DNA of 64,000 nucleotides from Martensiomyces pterosporus (GCA_025201845.1 MU603999.1:1-64000), one strand, 5' to 3'. Counted from the first letter of the stretch, positions 50,203 through 59,065 are shown. The notes: generated by a model from the sequence alone, not told the origin. Made by a program: numbers and translations.

Positions 50203-50697
50203 TGGAATGGATTCCGCGATTTCCAGCAGCTGCAGACAGGATGGCTGCATTGGGACCTTGGTTTCAGCATGCTCTCCGAGGAACAGCCTCCTTGCACACC
50301 ATATGCCCGGCATTACACAGAGCACCACACTTATGCGGCCATTTGCGTTTGAAACATATTGTGCAGATCTGCACAGAAGGAGAGTGACCCAGAACCCAAA
50401 GCGCGCCATTCGCAGGATGTATTCCGAGTCAGCGCTTGACAGCACGACGCCTGCTCCCCTACTGCTTATGCAGCGGGTGCTCGATATTTCATAGCGTGCA
50501 GATCAAATTGGCTGACTTCCAAGCCTAAGAAGCGGATTAATGATCGCCAGCTGTGTTGCTTGCTTTTTGCCCGGCTTTAGTGAAACTGTTCGATCTACGG
50601 CATATGGAGATATGCGGTCTAGAGCGCTGCTCGAAATTGCAGCATGGAAAAAGGCTGGGCTGGGGTGCAATGGGGGATGCCCACAACGGAGGCCAGC

Positions 50698-50935
50698 TCG
50701 TGCAGGCTGGCTGCCACGCTGGGAAGAGATGGGGCAGGTCTAGCCTTGCAGGCCGATTTAATCGCCCCTGATATTCTGCTAGCATTAACCTGAGGCTGGG
50801 TCCAGCGAGCCATCAATCGTGCAGGCTGGCTGCCACGCTGGGAAGAGATGGGGCAGGTCTAGCCTTGCAGGCCGATTTAATCGCCCCTGATATTCTGCTA
50901 GCATTAACCTGAGGCTGGGTCCAGCGAGCCATCAA
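50698..50935. repeat. Exact 119-bp tandem duplication
   Basis: Bases 50698-50816 recur without change at 50817-50935. The unit is not a multiple of three and lies in the shared upstream region of two wall-type genes, so it is regulatory or neutral, not coding. Confidence 0.93.
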
Positions 50936-51289
50936 ACAATGGATCTATCGGAGGTTGGAGAGATGTGCGCTGGTCAGTACGGATGCTCACAGGCTGCATC
51001 AATGCTGCTAGCCATCGTTGCATTCCAACCCCTTGAGCAAACTCTATTATTTGCCCATTTGTGGTTCTAGTGCGGGATAATAGAGACTTGAATTCTGGTC
51101 GTGTTGATCTACTGTGTCCATACCAGCACGCAATAAATATGCCAACGATGGGAGACAGCAGTTGTAGAGATGGCGCAATAGCAGCCAGAGCGTGGCCGCC
51201 AAATGACAAGGTATCCAGCGCTCTCTAGCACCAGCGGTGCCAGCTTCGCCTGGATCCTAGAAGCAGAGGCACACAGTGGAGGAGAGATG

Positions 51290-51297
51290 TATAAAAG
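51290..51297 (+). promoter_or_regulatory. TATA box of the Gly-Ser-Tyr repeat gene
   Basis: TATAAAAG, 122 bp before the ATG at 51412. Confidence 0.75.
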
Positions 51298-51411
51298 GCA
51301 ACGAAAACGCCTTGTCCCGACATGGAAAGGTGTACTCGGCAACCAACACACTCGAAGTTACATACCATAAACACCTCCTTTCGCAGCCGTTCTTTCTAAT
51401 AACAAGCGAAA

Positions 51412-52719
51412 ATGCTCGTCAAGTTCAACATCCTTGCCTTCCTCGCGCTCACCGTCCTTGCGGAGGATGCCGCTTCCAGCATCGCGTCCACCAGCCCCGC
51501 TGGGACGAGCCTTCCTGGCATTGCTATTGACCCTACTGTCATCCCAAGTACGTCATCACCCATCGAGAGCTCCACCACTGCTACCGGGGAATCAAGTGCC
51601 TCGAACGCCTCGTCCAGCGCCCACGCCGAATCATCGTCAGCTGCTGCCGCACTATCAACCAGTGCAGCTGAGTTATCTATCTCCAGCGCTGCCCGGTCTT
51701 CAAAATCCGCTGATAGATCATCTAGCGCAGTCATAGAGTCATCTAGCATTGCTGCCGCCGAGTCATCCAGCGCCGCTGCTCCTAAATCAACTGTTAGTAT
51801 CGTTGTTGCCGCCGCCCCTTCTGCTACTCATGCTGCTGCTGCGATGTCAACCACGGCAAAAATCGCCTTGACTTCCACTGCTGCAATCCCAGCTTTCAAG
51901 ATGGAAACTCCTGATGATTTCCGCAAGATGAAGAAGAAGAAGAAGAACAGCGGTGGCGGTGGCGGCGGCGGCGGATACAGCAGCGCTGGCGGCGGCGGGT
52001 ACAGCAGCGCTGGCGGATACAGCAGCGCTGGCGGATATAGTAGCGCTGGCGGATACAGTAGCGCTGGCGGGTATGGCAGCTCGGGCTCAGGCTCTGGCGG
52101 ATATGGCAGCTCAGGTTCTGGCGGATATGGCAGCTCAGGCTCTGGCGGATATGGCAGCTCAGGCTCTGGCGGGAAGGGTAGCTCTGGTGGATACGGAAGT
52201 TCTGGCTCTGGTGGATACGGAAGCTCAGGCTCTGGAGGTGGAGGCTCAGGCTCTGGCGGATATGGAGGCTCTGGAGGTGGAGGCTCGGGTTCTGGTGGAT
52301 ACGGTGGCTCAAGCTCTGGAGGTGGAGGCTCAGGCTCTAGCGGATATGGAGGGTCTAGCTCTGGTGGGTCTGGTTCCAGCGGATACGGAAGCTCAGGCTC
52401 TGGAGGTGGAGGCTCAGGCTCTGGCGGATACGGTGGCTCAAGCTCTGGAGGTGGAGGTGGAGGCTCAGGCTCTAGCGGATACGGTGGCTCAAGCTCTGGC
52501 GGGAAGGGTAGCTCTGGCGGATACGGAAGCTCTGGCTCTGGAGGTGGAGGCTCGGGCTCTGGCGGATATGGTGGCTCAAGCTCTGGAGGTGGTAGCTCAG
52601 GCTCTGGTGGGTATGGTGGCTCAAGCTCTGGTGGGAGTGGTGGCTCGGGCTCTAGCGGATATGGTGGCTCAGGTTCTGGTGGCTCAGGTTCTGGTGGGTC
52701 TGGTTCCGGCGGATACTAG
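51412..52719 (+). CDS. Secreted Ser/Ala-rich protein with long Gly-Ser-Tyr repeat domain
   Basis: The 435-residue protein has a signal peptide (MLVKFNILAFLALTVLA). Residues about 20-165 are Ser/Ala/Thr-rich and probably O-glycosylated. A basic hinge 'FRKMKKKKKNSGGG' (about 170-180) leads to about 255 residues made only of Gly, Ser and Tyr with a few Ala and Lys: first YSSAGG units, then units of GGYGSSGSG type. The end is 'GSGSGGY'. Such Gly-Ser-Tyr composition recalls silk, glycine-rich wall proteins and adhesives, where Tyr can be cross-linked oxidatively. No GPI signal is seen. The basic hinge could be a processing or anionic-polymer-binding site. Role inferred: structural wall or extracellular matrix protein. 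Confidence 0.8.
   Translation: MLVKFNILAFLALTVLAEDAASSIASTSPAGTSLPGIAIDPTVIPSTSSPIESSTTATGESSASNASSSAHAESSSAAAALSTSAAELSISSAARSSKSADRSSSAVIESSSIAAAESSSAAAPKSTVSIVVAAAPSATHAAAAMSTTAKIALTSTAAIPAFKMETPDDFRKMKKKKKNSGGGGGGGGYSSAGGGGYSSAGGYSSAGGYSSAGGYSSAGGYGSSGSGSGGYGSSGSGGYGSSGSGGYGSSGSGGKGSSGGYGSSGSGGYGSSGSGGGGSGSGGYGGSGGGGSGSGGYGGSSSGGGGSGSSGYGGSSSGGSGSSGYGSSGSGGGGSGSGGYGGSSSGGGGGGSGSSGYGGSSSGGKGSSGGYGSSGSGGGGSGSGGYGGSSSGGGSSGSGGYGGSSSGGSGGSGSSGYGGSGSGGSGSGGSGSGGY
51950..52716 (+). repeat. Coding repeat array of the Gly-Ser-Tyr protein
   Basis: Imperfect units of 15-27 bp with a ggcggatatggcagctc-type core and ggctctggcgg spacers are repeated for about 770 bp. Synonymous differences between units show it is not very recent. 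Confidence 0.88.
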
Positions 52720-53429
52720 TCAGCTTAAGCAGTTTCTTCTGGGTGCTAAACATGCCACAGCACTCTGGCGCACCCCATTATTGCATTACCAACCTCCTCA
52801 CACGCTGGCTGCAAAGTTGCATTAAACTAGCCGTATGCCTATAACGCTTCTCTCTCGTTAGACCCTGTTTCTAGCTGCCGTAAGCAGCAGCTCTGCTGGG
52901 GCCAGTCTCTATTTACTTAGTTTCCACACAGCTTACTGAACAAAGAGCTTTTTTTGAGCAATAAATTACCTGTAAGCACCTGTGGCTAATGTCGGAGTCT
53001 CAGCAAACCCGTTTCTCTTCAAAGGCGCGCCTTTGTGCACACAAAGGAGATGCCTAAGGAGCCGCCTCCCACCAGTCACACTTCCCCAAAACGTGTTCCC
53101 CACCTGCCGCTACAGCTTCGCAAGTCTACGTTCAGGCATGTCGCTGCTGAGGAATAAACCTTAAGCACGAAATATAATAGCTGACTGGATTCTATTTTCG
53201 AGTATTTTGCAGCGTCATGGCGCTCTTTCTGAGACTCTGCTGCTTGCAGCAGAGCGAGAAAAAATGTCTGCAAAGAGCTACAGCATGGCCCGAGTATAAA
53301 AGATGCCGGAGATGGCCATGAGCAAGGCAGCAGAATTCAGTGCTTGCATTCACAGCTTCTGCATTTCAAACGCAAAACATACTGCGCATCGCATTTCAGC
53401 ATCCTTCACCACCATCACCACATCTTGCA
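52720..53429. other. Intergenic upstream of LPMO-like copy 2
   Basis: The 710 bp contain the promoter of the LPMO-like gene with a TATA box at 53295. No gene was recognised. Confidence 0.45.
53295..53302 (+). promoter_or_regulatory. TATA box of LPMO-like copy 2
   Basis: TATAAAAG, 135 bp before the ATG at 53430. Confidence 0.75.
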
Positions 53430-54536
53430 ATGCTCATCAGGTTCGCCTCCATCGCTGCACTGGCTGCCTCTGCCATGGCGCACATGGACATGATTTCGCC
53501 ATGCCCTCGCTATTCTCCTCAAGGTGAGAATTGCCCCGCTGTTCCTGCTGGCCAGTCCCTGGATTACTCCATGTCGTCGCCGCTTGGAGCCAGCGAGCCC
53601 CTGTGCAAGCACACCACTCCGTTCGCCACCCCCTCGGCCACCTGGAGCGCTGGCCAGTCTGTAACTGTCAAGTTTGCTCCTGGAGGAGCCCCGCACGGCG
53701 GTGGGCACTGCCAGTTCTCGCTGTCTTACGATGGCGGCAAGACCTTTGTCGTTGTCCATGAGGAGCTCGAGCACTGCTTCTTCAATGGTGCTGCCGATGT
53801 CCGCCAGTACACCTTCAATCTGCCCTCCAACCTCCCCAGCTCCGACAAGGCTGTCTTCGCCTGGACCTGGGTCAACGCTGTCGGCAACCGCGAGTTCTAC
53901 ATGAACTGTGCTGATGTCGCCATTAAGGGCACTTCTAGCTCATATACCGGCAAGGAGGTGACCATTGCCAACCATAACGGCTACCCCACCATCCCCGAGT
54001 TCAGCGGAAACTCCAAGACCGGCCTTGACGTCTATGCTCAGGCCAAGCAAATCACCGTCACTGGCAGCGGTGGAAGTGATCCAGCTCCAGGTGCTGCTCA
54101 CACAGCTGCTGCCAGTGCTGTGGCCGCTGTCGCTTCAGCGGTTATCTCTGTTATGGCTCCTATGCCGCCAGCTAACTTGTCGCCTAATGCCTTGCCAAGC
54201 GTTAGCTTTTCTGCAAAGTCGACTCCCCACGGGGTATCCACACCTGCTGGTGCTTACACCACCACGCCAGCTCTGCCAACTTCGTCTGCCCGTGCACCGC
54301 CGACATCCTCTTTCCCAACTTCAACTAAGCCAGCATATGCTGCAACGCCCCTGTCTATTCTTCTTGGTTCGAATGCCAACAGCGGAGGCTCTGCCACATG
54401 CACCGATGGCCAGTTTAGCTGTGACTCGGACACTTCAAAGTTCAGCACTTGCGATCACGGTATCTGGATCAGCAGGAGCTGCCCGGCTGGCACCACTTGC
54501 AAGACTGCTTCGGGTGGAGGAAGCCCATGCCAGTAA
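53430..54536 (+). CDS. AA11-like lytic polysaccharide monooxygenase with CBM19-like tail (copy 2)
   Basis: The 368-residue protein starts at the ATG at 53430 (MLIRFASIAALAASAMA); an in-frame ATG at 53340 would precede the signal peptide and is rejected. Signal cleavage after Ala17 exposes His18 ('HMDMISPCPRYSP'). The catalytic part repeats the AA11 pattern: 'APHGGGHCQFSLSYDGGKTF' with the second brace His, 'VVHEELEHCFF', 'YTFNLPSNLPSSDKAVFAWT' and 'WVNAVGNREFYMNCADVAIK'. A Pro/Ser/Thr/Ala linker leads to a six-Cys module, 'CTDGQFSC' to 'GSPC'. It is clearly paralogous to copy 1 at 35822 but its linker and tail have diverged. Expected activity: copper-dependent oxidation of chitin or a related wall glucan. 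Confidence 0.85.
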   Translation: MLIRFASIAALAASAMAHMDMISPCPRYSPQGENCPAVPAGQSLDYSMSSPLGASEPLCKHTTPFATPSATWSAGQSVTVKFAPGGAPHGGGHCQFSLSYDGGKTFVVVHEELEHCFFNGAADVRQYTFNLPSNLPSSDKAVFAWTWVNAVGNREFYMNCADVAIKGTSSSYTGKEVTIANHNGYPTIPEFSGNSKTGLDVYAQAKQITVTGSGGSDPAPGAAHTAAASAVAAVASAVISVMAPMPPANLSPNALPSVSFSAKSTPHGVSTPAGAYTTTPALPTSSARAPPTSSFPTSTKPAYAATPLSILLGSNANSGGSATCTDGQFSCDSDTSKFSTCDHGIWISRSCPAGTTCKTASGGGSPCQ

Positions 54537-54690
54537 GCTGAAAATAATAGCATCGGGAAATCGAGTTTCATTCTGCATTTTATTTTCTCGTTGTGCCATT
54601 GTCAATATTTCACGAATGTTTTCTGCGTACTGCCAATTACAGTGCCTTCTTGAGCTGGAGATGCAGAATCTTTGCGAGCAAAAGTGCGAA

Positions 54691-54698
54691 TATAAGAG
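54691..54698 (+). promoter_or_regulatory. TATA-like box before the first of three small paralogues
   Basis: TATAAGAG lies 90 bp before the ATG at 54781. Confidence 0.55.
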
Positions 54699-54780
54699 CC
54701 GCCGCCACTCCTGTCCACACAAACCCTCAAGTCACTAGCACAAGCGCTTTTCGCACCAACGCCTCGTACTAAGCAAACCC

Positions 54781-55200
54781 ATGATTTCGGTCGAGAACGG
54801 GTCGAGTGTTCACGTATTTGCCAAGCTCATTGTTGGCAGAAACGCAAGGGTCCGGTGGGACATCATTTACCCCGGAGGTGTCCAGCGGTGGGACACAGCT
54901 AGCGTAGAGGGATTTGGACAGCTGGTCATCGTCACAACCGAGGGTGTGTTTTCCAAGCGCATCCAAGACAACAGCTGGGACATTGAAGTGCACGATGACG
55001 GCTGCATCCACTGCCCAATGGAGGAGAGCACCTCCGGTCTGCATTATGTTGCGCACAAGCCGGTGACCAAGCTCAGACAGAGCCAGGTTCTGGAGTGGGG
55101 CGAATGTCCCGAAGTGCTACAAGACGTCGCTCTGCGGATGCAATGCCAGGTGGATATCGTTTATGACGAGCAACAGCCCGGTCCAGGGCCTGGGTGCTAA
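54781..55200 (+). CDS. Small beta-rich protein of unknown family, tandem paralogue 1
   Basis: The protein has 139 residues and no signal peptide, so it is likely cytosolic or leaves by an unconventional route. It starts MISVENGSSVHVFAKLI. The plan is V-x-N-x-S-S-x-x-x-F-x-K, then 'WDIIYPGGVQRWDT', then 'QLVIVTTEGVFSKRI' and 'WDIEVHDDGCI', an alternation typical of beta strands. The tail 'QQPGPGPGC' is short and flexible. The same plan is seen in the next two genes on the same strand. The W-x(n)-P-G-x(3)-W pairing resembles small fungal beta-sandwich proteins I cannot name with certainty. No function is claimed. Confidence 0.65.
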   Translation: MISVENGSSVHVFAKLIVGRNARVRWDIIYPGGVQRWDTASVEGFGQLVIVTTEGVFSKRIQDNSWDIEVHDDGCIHCPMEESTSGLHYVAHKPVTKLRQSQVLEWGECPEVLQDVALRMQCQVDIVYDEQQPGPGPGC

Positions 55201-55557
55201 CGGTCTGCTCCTGTAGTGCTAAACATCCGCTACTTGAGCTTGCACGTGTGCTAATAAAACAAGCCTGCCAGACCACTTGGTTTACCAGCCAGTTCTATCA
55301 GTGGAAACACCCCCCTTCTGATCACCAGAGGCGTTCTTGTTCAAGAGCTGCCTCTGGATTCCCCATGTGCGGCCCAAGGAGCAGGAGCTTCGGGCTATCT
55401 GGTGTTTTCCAGCCCTGTGCCATTGCTCAGCACTGAATTTCTTGGCTCCTCTCAATCAGCATTTTGTTTTACAACCAACATAAATCCACACCTCACCTTT
55501 TGCACTTCATGCTAAACCACCAAACTACATACAAATCCATACGGTTGCTTGTAACCA
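55201..55557. other. Spacer between paralogues 1 and 2
   Basis: The 357 bp show no gene. No TATA box was recognised before paralogue 2. Confidence 0.4.
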
Positions 55558-55947
55558 ATGCTGCGTGTGACCAACCATTCTAGCCAAGTAATACTAGTCA
55601 AGGTCCTGGACAGAAACGCCCCATGCTGCGAAAACTGGATCGATGTGCAGCCCAACAGCTCCAAGGACTGGGTTGCGCTGCCGCATGTCGAGCTCCTCCA
55701 GGTGCTCATGTTGTCGCGCGATGGGGCGCTCATCAGTGGCTTTTGCAGTGATTCTCGCCTGGTGGTCTACGGCAGACGAATTATTGCCCACACGCTTTGG
55801 CACAGCGACATGCCTTTGTGCTGTGCTAATGTTTTCTACTTCTCTGATAGATTGAAGGAGCAGGATATTCGATGGTGGGGCGAGGACCCCCTCGACTGGT
55901 CCGATGCGGTTCGCCATCTTGGCGGCAATTTCTTCTGGACTCAATAA
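55558..55947 (+). CDS. Small beta-rich protein of unknown family, tandem paralogue 2
   Basis: The protein has 129 residues without signal peptide: MLRVTNHSSQVILVKVLDRN opens with the same V-x-N-x-S-S pattern as paralogue 1. It continues with 'NWIDVQPNSSKDWVALPHVE' (W..P....W spacing shared with paralogue 1), 'LMLSRDGALISGF' and 'RLVVYGRRI'. The C-terminal 45 residues, 'IRWWGEDPLDWSDAVRHLGG', are Trp-rich and not shared. Identity to its neighbours is low, so an old duplication is inferred. Confidence 0.6.
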   Translation: MLRVTNHSSQVILVKVLDRNAPCCENWIDVQPNSSKDWVALPHVELLQVLMLSRDGALISGFCSDSRLVVYGRRIIAHTLWHSDMPLCCANVFYFSDRLKEQDIRWWGEDPLDWSDAVRHLGGNFFWTQ

Positions 55948-56099
55948 GCCCCATTCCTGCACGCGTAATTCCAGTGTTTCAGGAATTTGTCGATTTCTTG
56001 AACCACAGCCACCATTCATCATACATTTTCTAGCAGTTCCTGAAATCGTGATGCTGTTTATTGGAGCACGATCCAAGACTCAAAGGTGGAGCTCTGCAA

Positions 56100-56107
56100 T
56101 ATAAAGC
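56100..56107 (+). promoter_or_regulatory. TATA box of paralogue 3
   Basis: TATAAAGC, 96 bp before the ATG at 56196. Confidence 0.6.
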
Positions 56108-56195
56108 CATAGCCAGGACACCTCTGCTTCCCGCATGCTGCCTGCACACCACTACCCCTTGAACATACTTGTGCTGTTTTGAATATTGCGCACCC

Positions 56196-56615
56196 ATGGC
56201 TGGCTTGAATGCAATAAGCGTTTGCAATGCTTCTCAGCTTAGCATTTATGTTGCGGCGGTTCTTCCAGAGTCCGGTGCAAGACACAGCTGGAATTTTTTT
56301 GGAGAGCGCACGCCTGGGTTCCATGTAATCGGCCAGGGTGGTTCAGACAAGGTTGTCATTGTGCTCTCTCGCCGGGGTGTGTGCTATTTCAAGATGAACA
56401 CTGCTGGGTGCAGAGTTATAGTGACCAGCGAAGACACCGTGGAGGTTCATGAGATAGTTGCAGGCAGCGACGGTGATGCGATGCACCTTTTGAATGTTTA
56501 CGGATTTGCCACGGCCATTTCCAGACACCTGCCGCATTTCTTCAATGAAGATCTGAACCTGCTCGGTGCTCGTGCGCGCACTCTGGGCTGCATACTGGCA
56601 TATATTGACGACTGA
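56196..56615 (+). CDS. Small beta-rich protein of unknown family, tandem paralogue 3
   Basis: The 139-residue protein is taken from the ATG at 56196 (MAGLNAISVCNASQLSIYVA). It again shows V-x-N-x-S, a central Trp ('RHSWNFFGERTPGF'), 'KVVIVLSRRGVCYFKM' in the place of 'QLVIVTTEGVFSKRI' of paralogue 1, and 'CRVIVTSEDTVEVHE'. The C-terminal part, 'FATAISRHLPHFFNEDLNLL', looks helical and differs from the other two. No signal peptide. With its own TATA box it is probably expressed separately from its neighbours. Confidence 0.6.
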   Translation: MAGLNAISVCNASQLSIYVAAVLPESGARHSWNFFGERTPGFHVIGQGGSDKVVIVLSRRGVCYFKMNTAGCRVIVTSEDTVEVHEIVAGSDGDAMHLLNVYGFATAISRHLPHFFNEDLNLLGARARTLGCILAYIDD

Positions 56616-57490
56616 GGGTTCTACAGATTTGTTTCTATGCGTAGCTTTCAACTTGTTGGTTGCTAAGAATATGAATTTGCTACAATTAACCCAGAATGAT
56701 GTGAAGAGCTAGAAGCTGCATTGGACCTTCAACTGCAGATGTTGGCTAGGGGGCGGAAGGGCCCTTCCCATTATTCCAGGTGACCAGGTCAAAACTCTGG
56801 TGGTATGAAGTGCTACATGTTGAAACGCGCTCGCATGCTCAATGGTGTCGTGGCTGCGCCGAACCGTCTCCAGATAAGGATAGGGATGGAGCTGTGCACG
56901 CATGTCTCCGATGACACAATTTCTCAATCTCCACTGCGGGACTAGGGCGTGGATCCAGCCTTCCTTGCTGTGCTGCTGTGTGGGATTGACGGGCGATTGC
57001 AGCTATTCACAGGCTCCATTTGTCAGCAACTAGATCACCGCTCGAATGTGGACTTCTGCGGCCTAGCGACACTACAAGATGGAAGCAAGCACCACGGACG
57101 CCTTTCCCTGTAATTTCTCTCCTAGGTGGAGATCCACAGTGTCATGAGCCCTGCGGTCATGGGAAAAAAGCAAAACTCAATGCAGGCCTAATGCAAGAGC
57201 ATGTTCTTTCAGGAAGAACCTAAAAATATATCCGCGTCTTGGGAAAACACGCAAGAGCAGGGGATGACGTTTGCTGCTGTTGATTAGGATGTCACGCTAT
57301 CCTGCTTTTCTGTTTATGCCGTGGCTACTTTATCTCCTTGCAACAGCAGGCTGTGCTGCTGATGCTGGAGTGGTTTCGCGATATATATACCCTGGCTGAG
57401 TCTGGCTTCCTTCACAAAGGAATGCTCTAGATATAGCATCCTTGCCGTCTTATAGCGCACGCTCCTTCTGTTGTCGTAGTACTTTGCAAC
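56616..57490. other. Intergenic upstream of the carboxypeptidase gene
   Basis: The 875 bp contain the promoter of the carboxypeptidase gene. No gene or repeat was recognised. Confidence 0.4.
57382..57389 (+). promoter_or_regulatory. TATA box of the serine carboxypeptidase gene
   Basis: TATATATA, 109 bp before the ATG at 57491. Confidence 0.65.
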
Positions 57491-58933
57491 ATGCGCTTTT
57501 CTGCGTTTGCTTCGCTTGCCTTGGTGCTGACCGCAGCCGCTGCATCTCCTCTGTCCAACTTGCCGCATGATGACCGCTCCTTTTCTGTGAGGCAAACTGG
57601 CTCGCTGCCAAACCACCAGCTCCGCGTCAAGAGCCCCAAGTTCTGCGCCAAAAACGTCACGCAATACAGCGGATATCTGGACACTGCCGAAGACAAGCAC
57701 TTCTTCTTCTGGTTCTTTGAGGCACGCAACAAGCCCTCTGACGGCACGGACACGCCATTGATTCTCTGGCTCAACGGCGGACCAGGCGCCAGCTCGCTTG
57801 TCGGTGCTCTGATGGAGCAAGGCCCATGCCGCATTGCGCGTGGCGGCAACAGCACCATCGATAACCCGTATGCATGGAACGATCGCGCACACATCATGTT
57901 CCTTGACCAGCCCACCAACGCTGGGTTCTCGTACGGCAGCGGCGTTAGCACTTCGACGGCTGCTGGCACCGACATTGCTGCCCTCCTGCAGCTGTTCTAC
58001 GTCTCATTCCCGCAGTATGCCAAGAGCCCTCTTCACGTTTTTGGCGAATCGTATGCAGGCCACTACATCCCCGCAGCAGCAGCGGCTATCGTTGAGGCAA
58101 ACAAGAACGTCACGCTTGCAAAGTCATCGAATTCAAACTCCACCAAGCAGGACCTGCCCATTTTGCCGCTGACATCAATCGGCATTGGCAACGGAATGGT
58201 GAACCCCGCCACCCAGTTCAAGTACTACGCCAAGATGGCCTGCAACTCAACATACCCGCCGGTCCTCTCCAAGGCAGTGTGCAAGTCGATGGAGAGCAAC
58301 TACCCAATGTGCAAGCAGCTGCTTGATGACTGCTACGGCCCGAACGGCACTGACGCGATTTGCACGCAGGCACAGCTGTTCTGCCAGGTCACGCAGATTG
58401 AGATGTTCACTTCCTTTGACAAAAACAACCCCTACGACGTTCGCGGCAAGTGCGTTGACCCGCACTGCTCTCCATACACCGTCGACACCACAAATTTCCT
58501 TAACCTGCCTCGCATTCAGAAGGAGTTTGGCGCCAAGGAGATGAAGTTCAAGCTTTCGTCGCCCGACATGGCTGACGCGTTTATCCAGTCCAGGGACTAC
58601 ATGCGCAGCTACTCCGAGTTCATCCCTGCGCTGCTTGACAAAGCCGGTGTTCGTGTTCTTGTGTATGCCGGAGACGCTGATTTCGCGTGCAACTGGTATG
58701 GCACGAAGGCGTGGGTCCAGGAGATGGAGTGGAGCGGCAAGAAGGGATTCCACGATGCCAAGAATGTGCAGTGGGTGGTTGGAAACAAGCCTGCTGGGGA
58801 AGTCCGCGCCTTCGGCAAGCTCGCCTTTGCGCGCGTGTTTGAGTCGGGCCACATGGTCCCAACCGACCAGCCAGTCAACGCTCTTGACATGGTCAATCGC
58901 TGGCTGTCCAACAAGCCGTTTTCAAGCAACTAA
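57491..58933 (+). CDS. Serine carboxypeptidase, S10 family (carboxypeptidase Y-like)
   Basis: The 480-residue secreted or vacuolar exopeptidase has a signal peptide (1-18) and a short propeptide region. The triad is complete: Ser187 in 'GESYAGHYIP', Asp395 in 'VYAGDADFACNWYG', and His454 in 'ESGHMVPTDQP'. The oxyanion-hole motif 'WLNGGPGASS' has Ala100 where CPY-like enzymes usually have Cys. Other family marks are 'DRAHIMFLDQPTNAGFSYG' and a large Cys-rich insertion (about 255-330) that covers the active site. Several N-glycosylation sites (NVT, NST) are present. Likely role: extracellular or vacuolar protein turnover with broad C-terminal residue preference. No intron is needed. Confidence 0.94.
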   Translation: MRFSAFASLALVLTAAAASPLSNLPHDDRSFSVRQTGSLPNHQLRVKSPKFCAKNVTQYSGYLDTAEDKHFFFWFFEARNKPSDGTDTPLILWLNGGPGASSLVGALMEQGPCRIARGGNSTIDNPYAWNDRAHIMFLDQPTNAGFSYGSGVSTSTAAGTDIAALLQLFYVSFPQYAKSPLHVFGESYAGHYIPAAAAAIVEANKNVTLAKSSNSNSTKQDLPILPLTSIGIGNGMVNPATQFKYYAKMACNSTYPPVLSKAVCKSMESNYPMCKQLLDDCYGPNGTDAICTQAQLFCQVTQIEMFTSFDKNNPYDVRGKCVDPHCSPYTVDTTNFLNLPRIQKEFGAKEMKFKLSSPDMADAFIQSRDYMRSYSEFIPALLDKAGVRVLVYAGDADFACNWYGTKAWVQEMEWSGKKGFHDAKNVQWVVGNKPAGEVRAFGKLAFARVFESGHMVPTDQPVNALDMVNRWLSNKPFSSN

Positions 58934-59065
58934 GCATATCGAACAATATCGCCTTTCTTTGATACGTACAATGTAATGCCAATCAACCGCCACGCCTGGT
59001 GGATGCCTACAATGCCGCTTTATTTTGAATACCAAGGAGCTAATGCAGACGGCGGACGCGTCAGA

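Larger units (their letters stand above)
50038..51411. promoter_or_regulatory. Divergent 1.37-kb region between two wall-type protein genes
   Basis: It serves as upstream region for both the Thr-Gln repeat gene (minus) and the Gly-Ser-Tyr gene (plus). TATA boxes sit near each end (50195-50202 minus and 51290-51297 plus). An exact 119-bp tandem duplication occupies 50698-50935. No gene was found inside. Confidence 0.6.
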
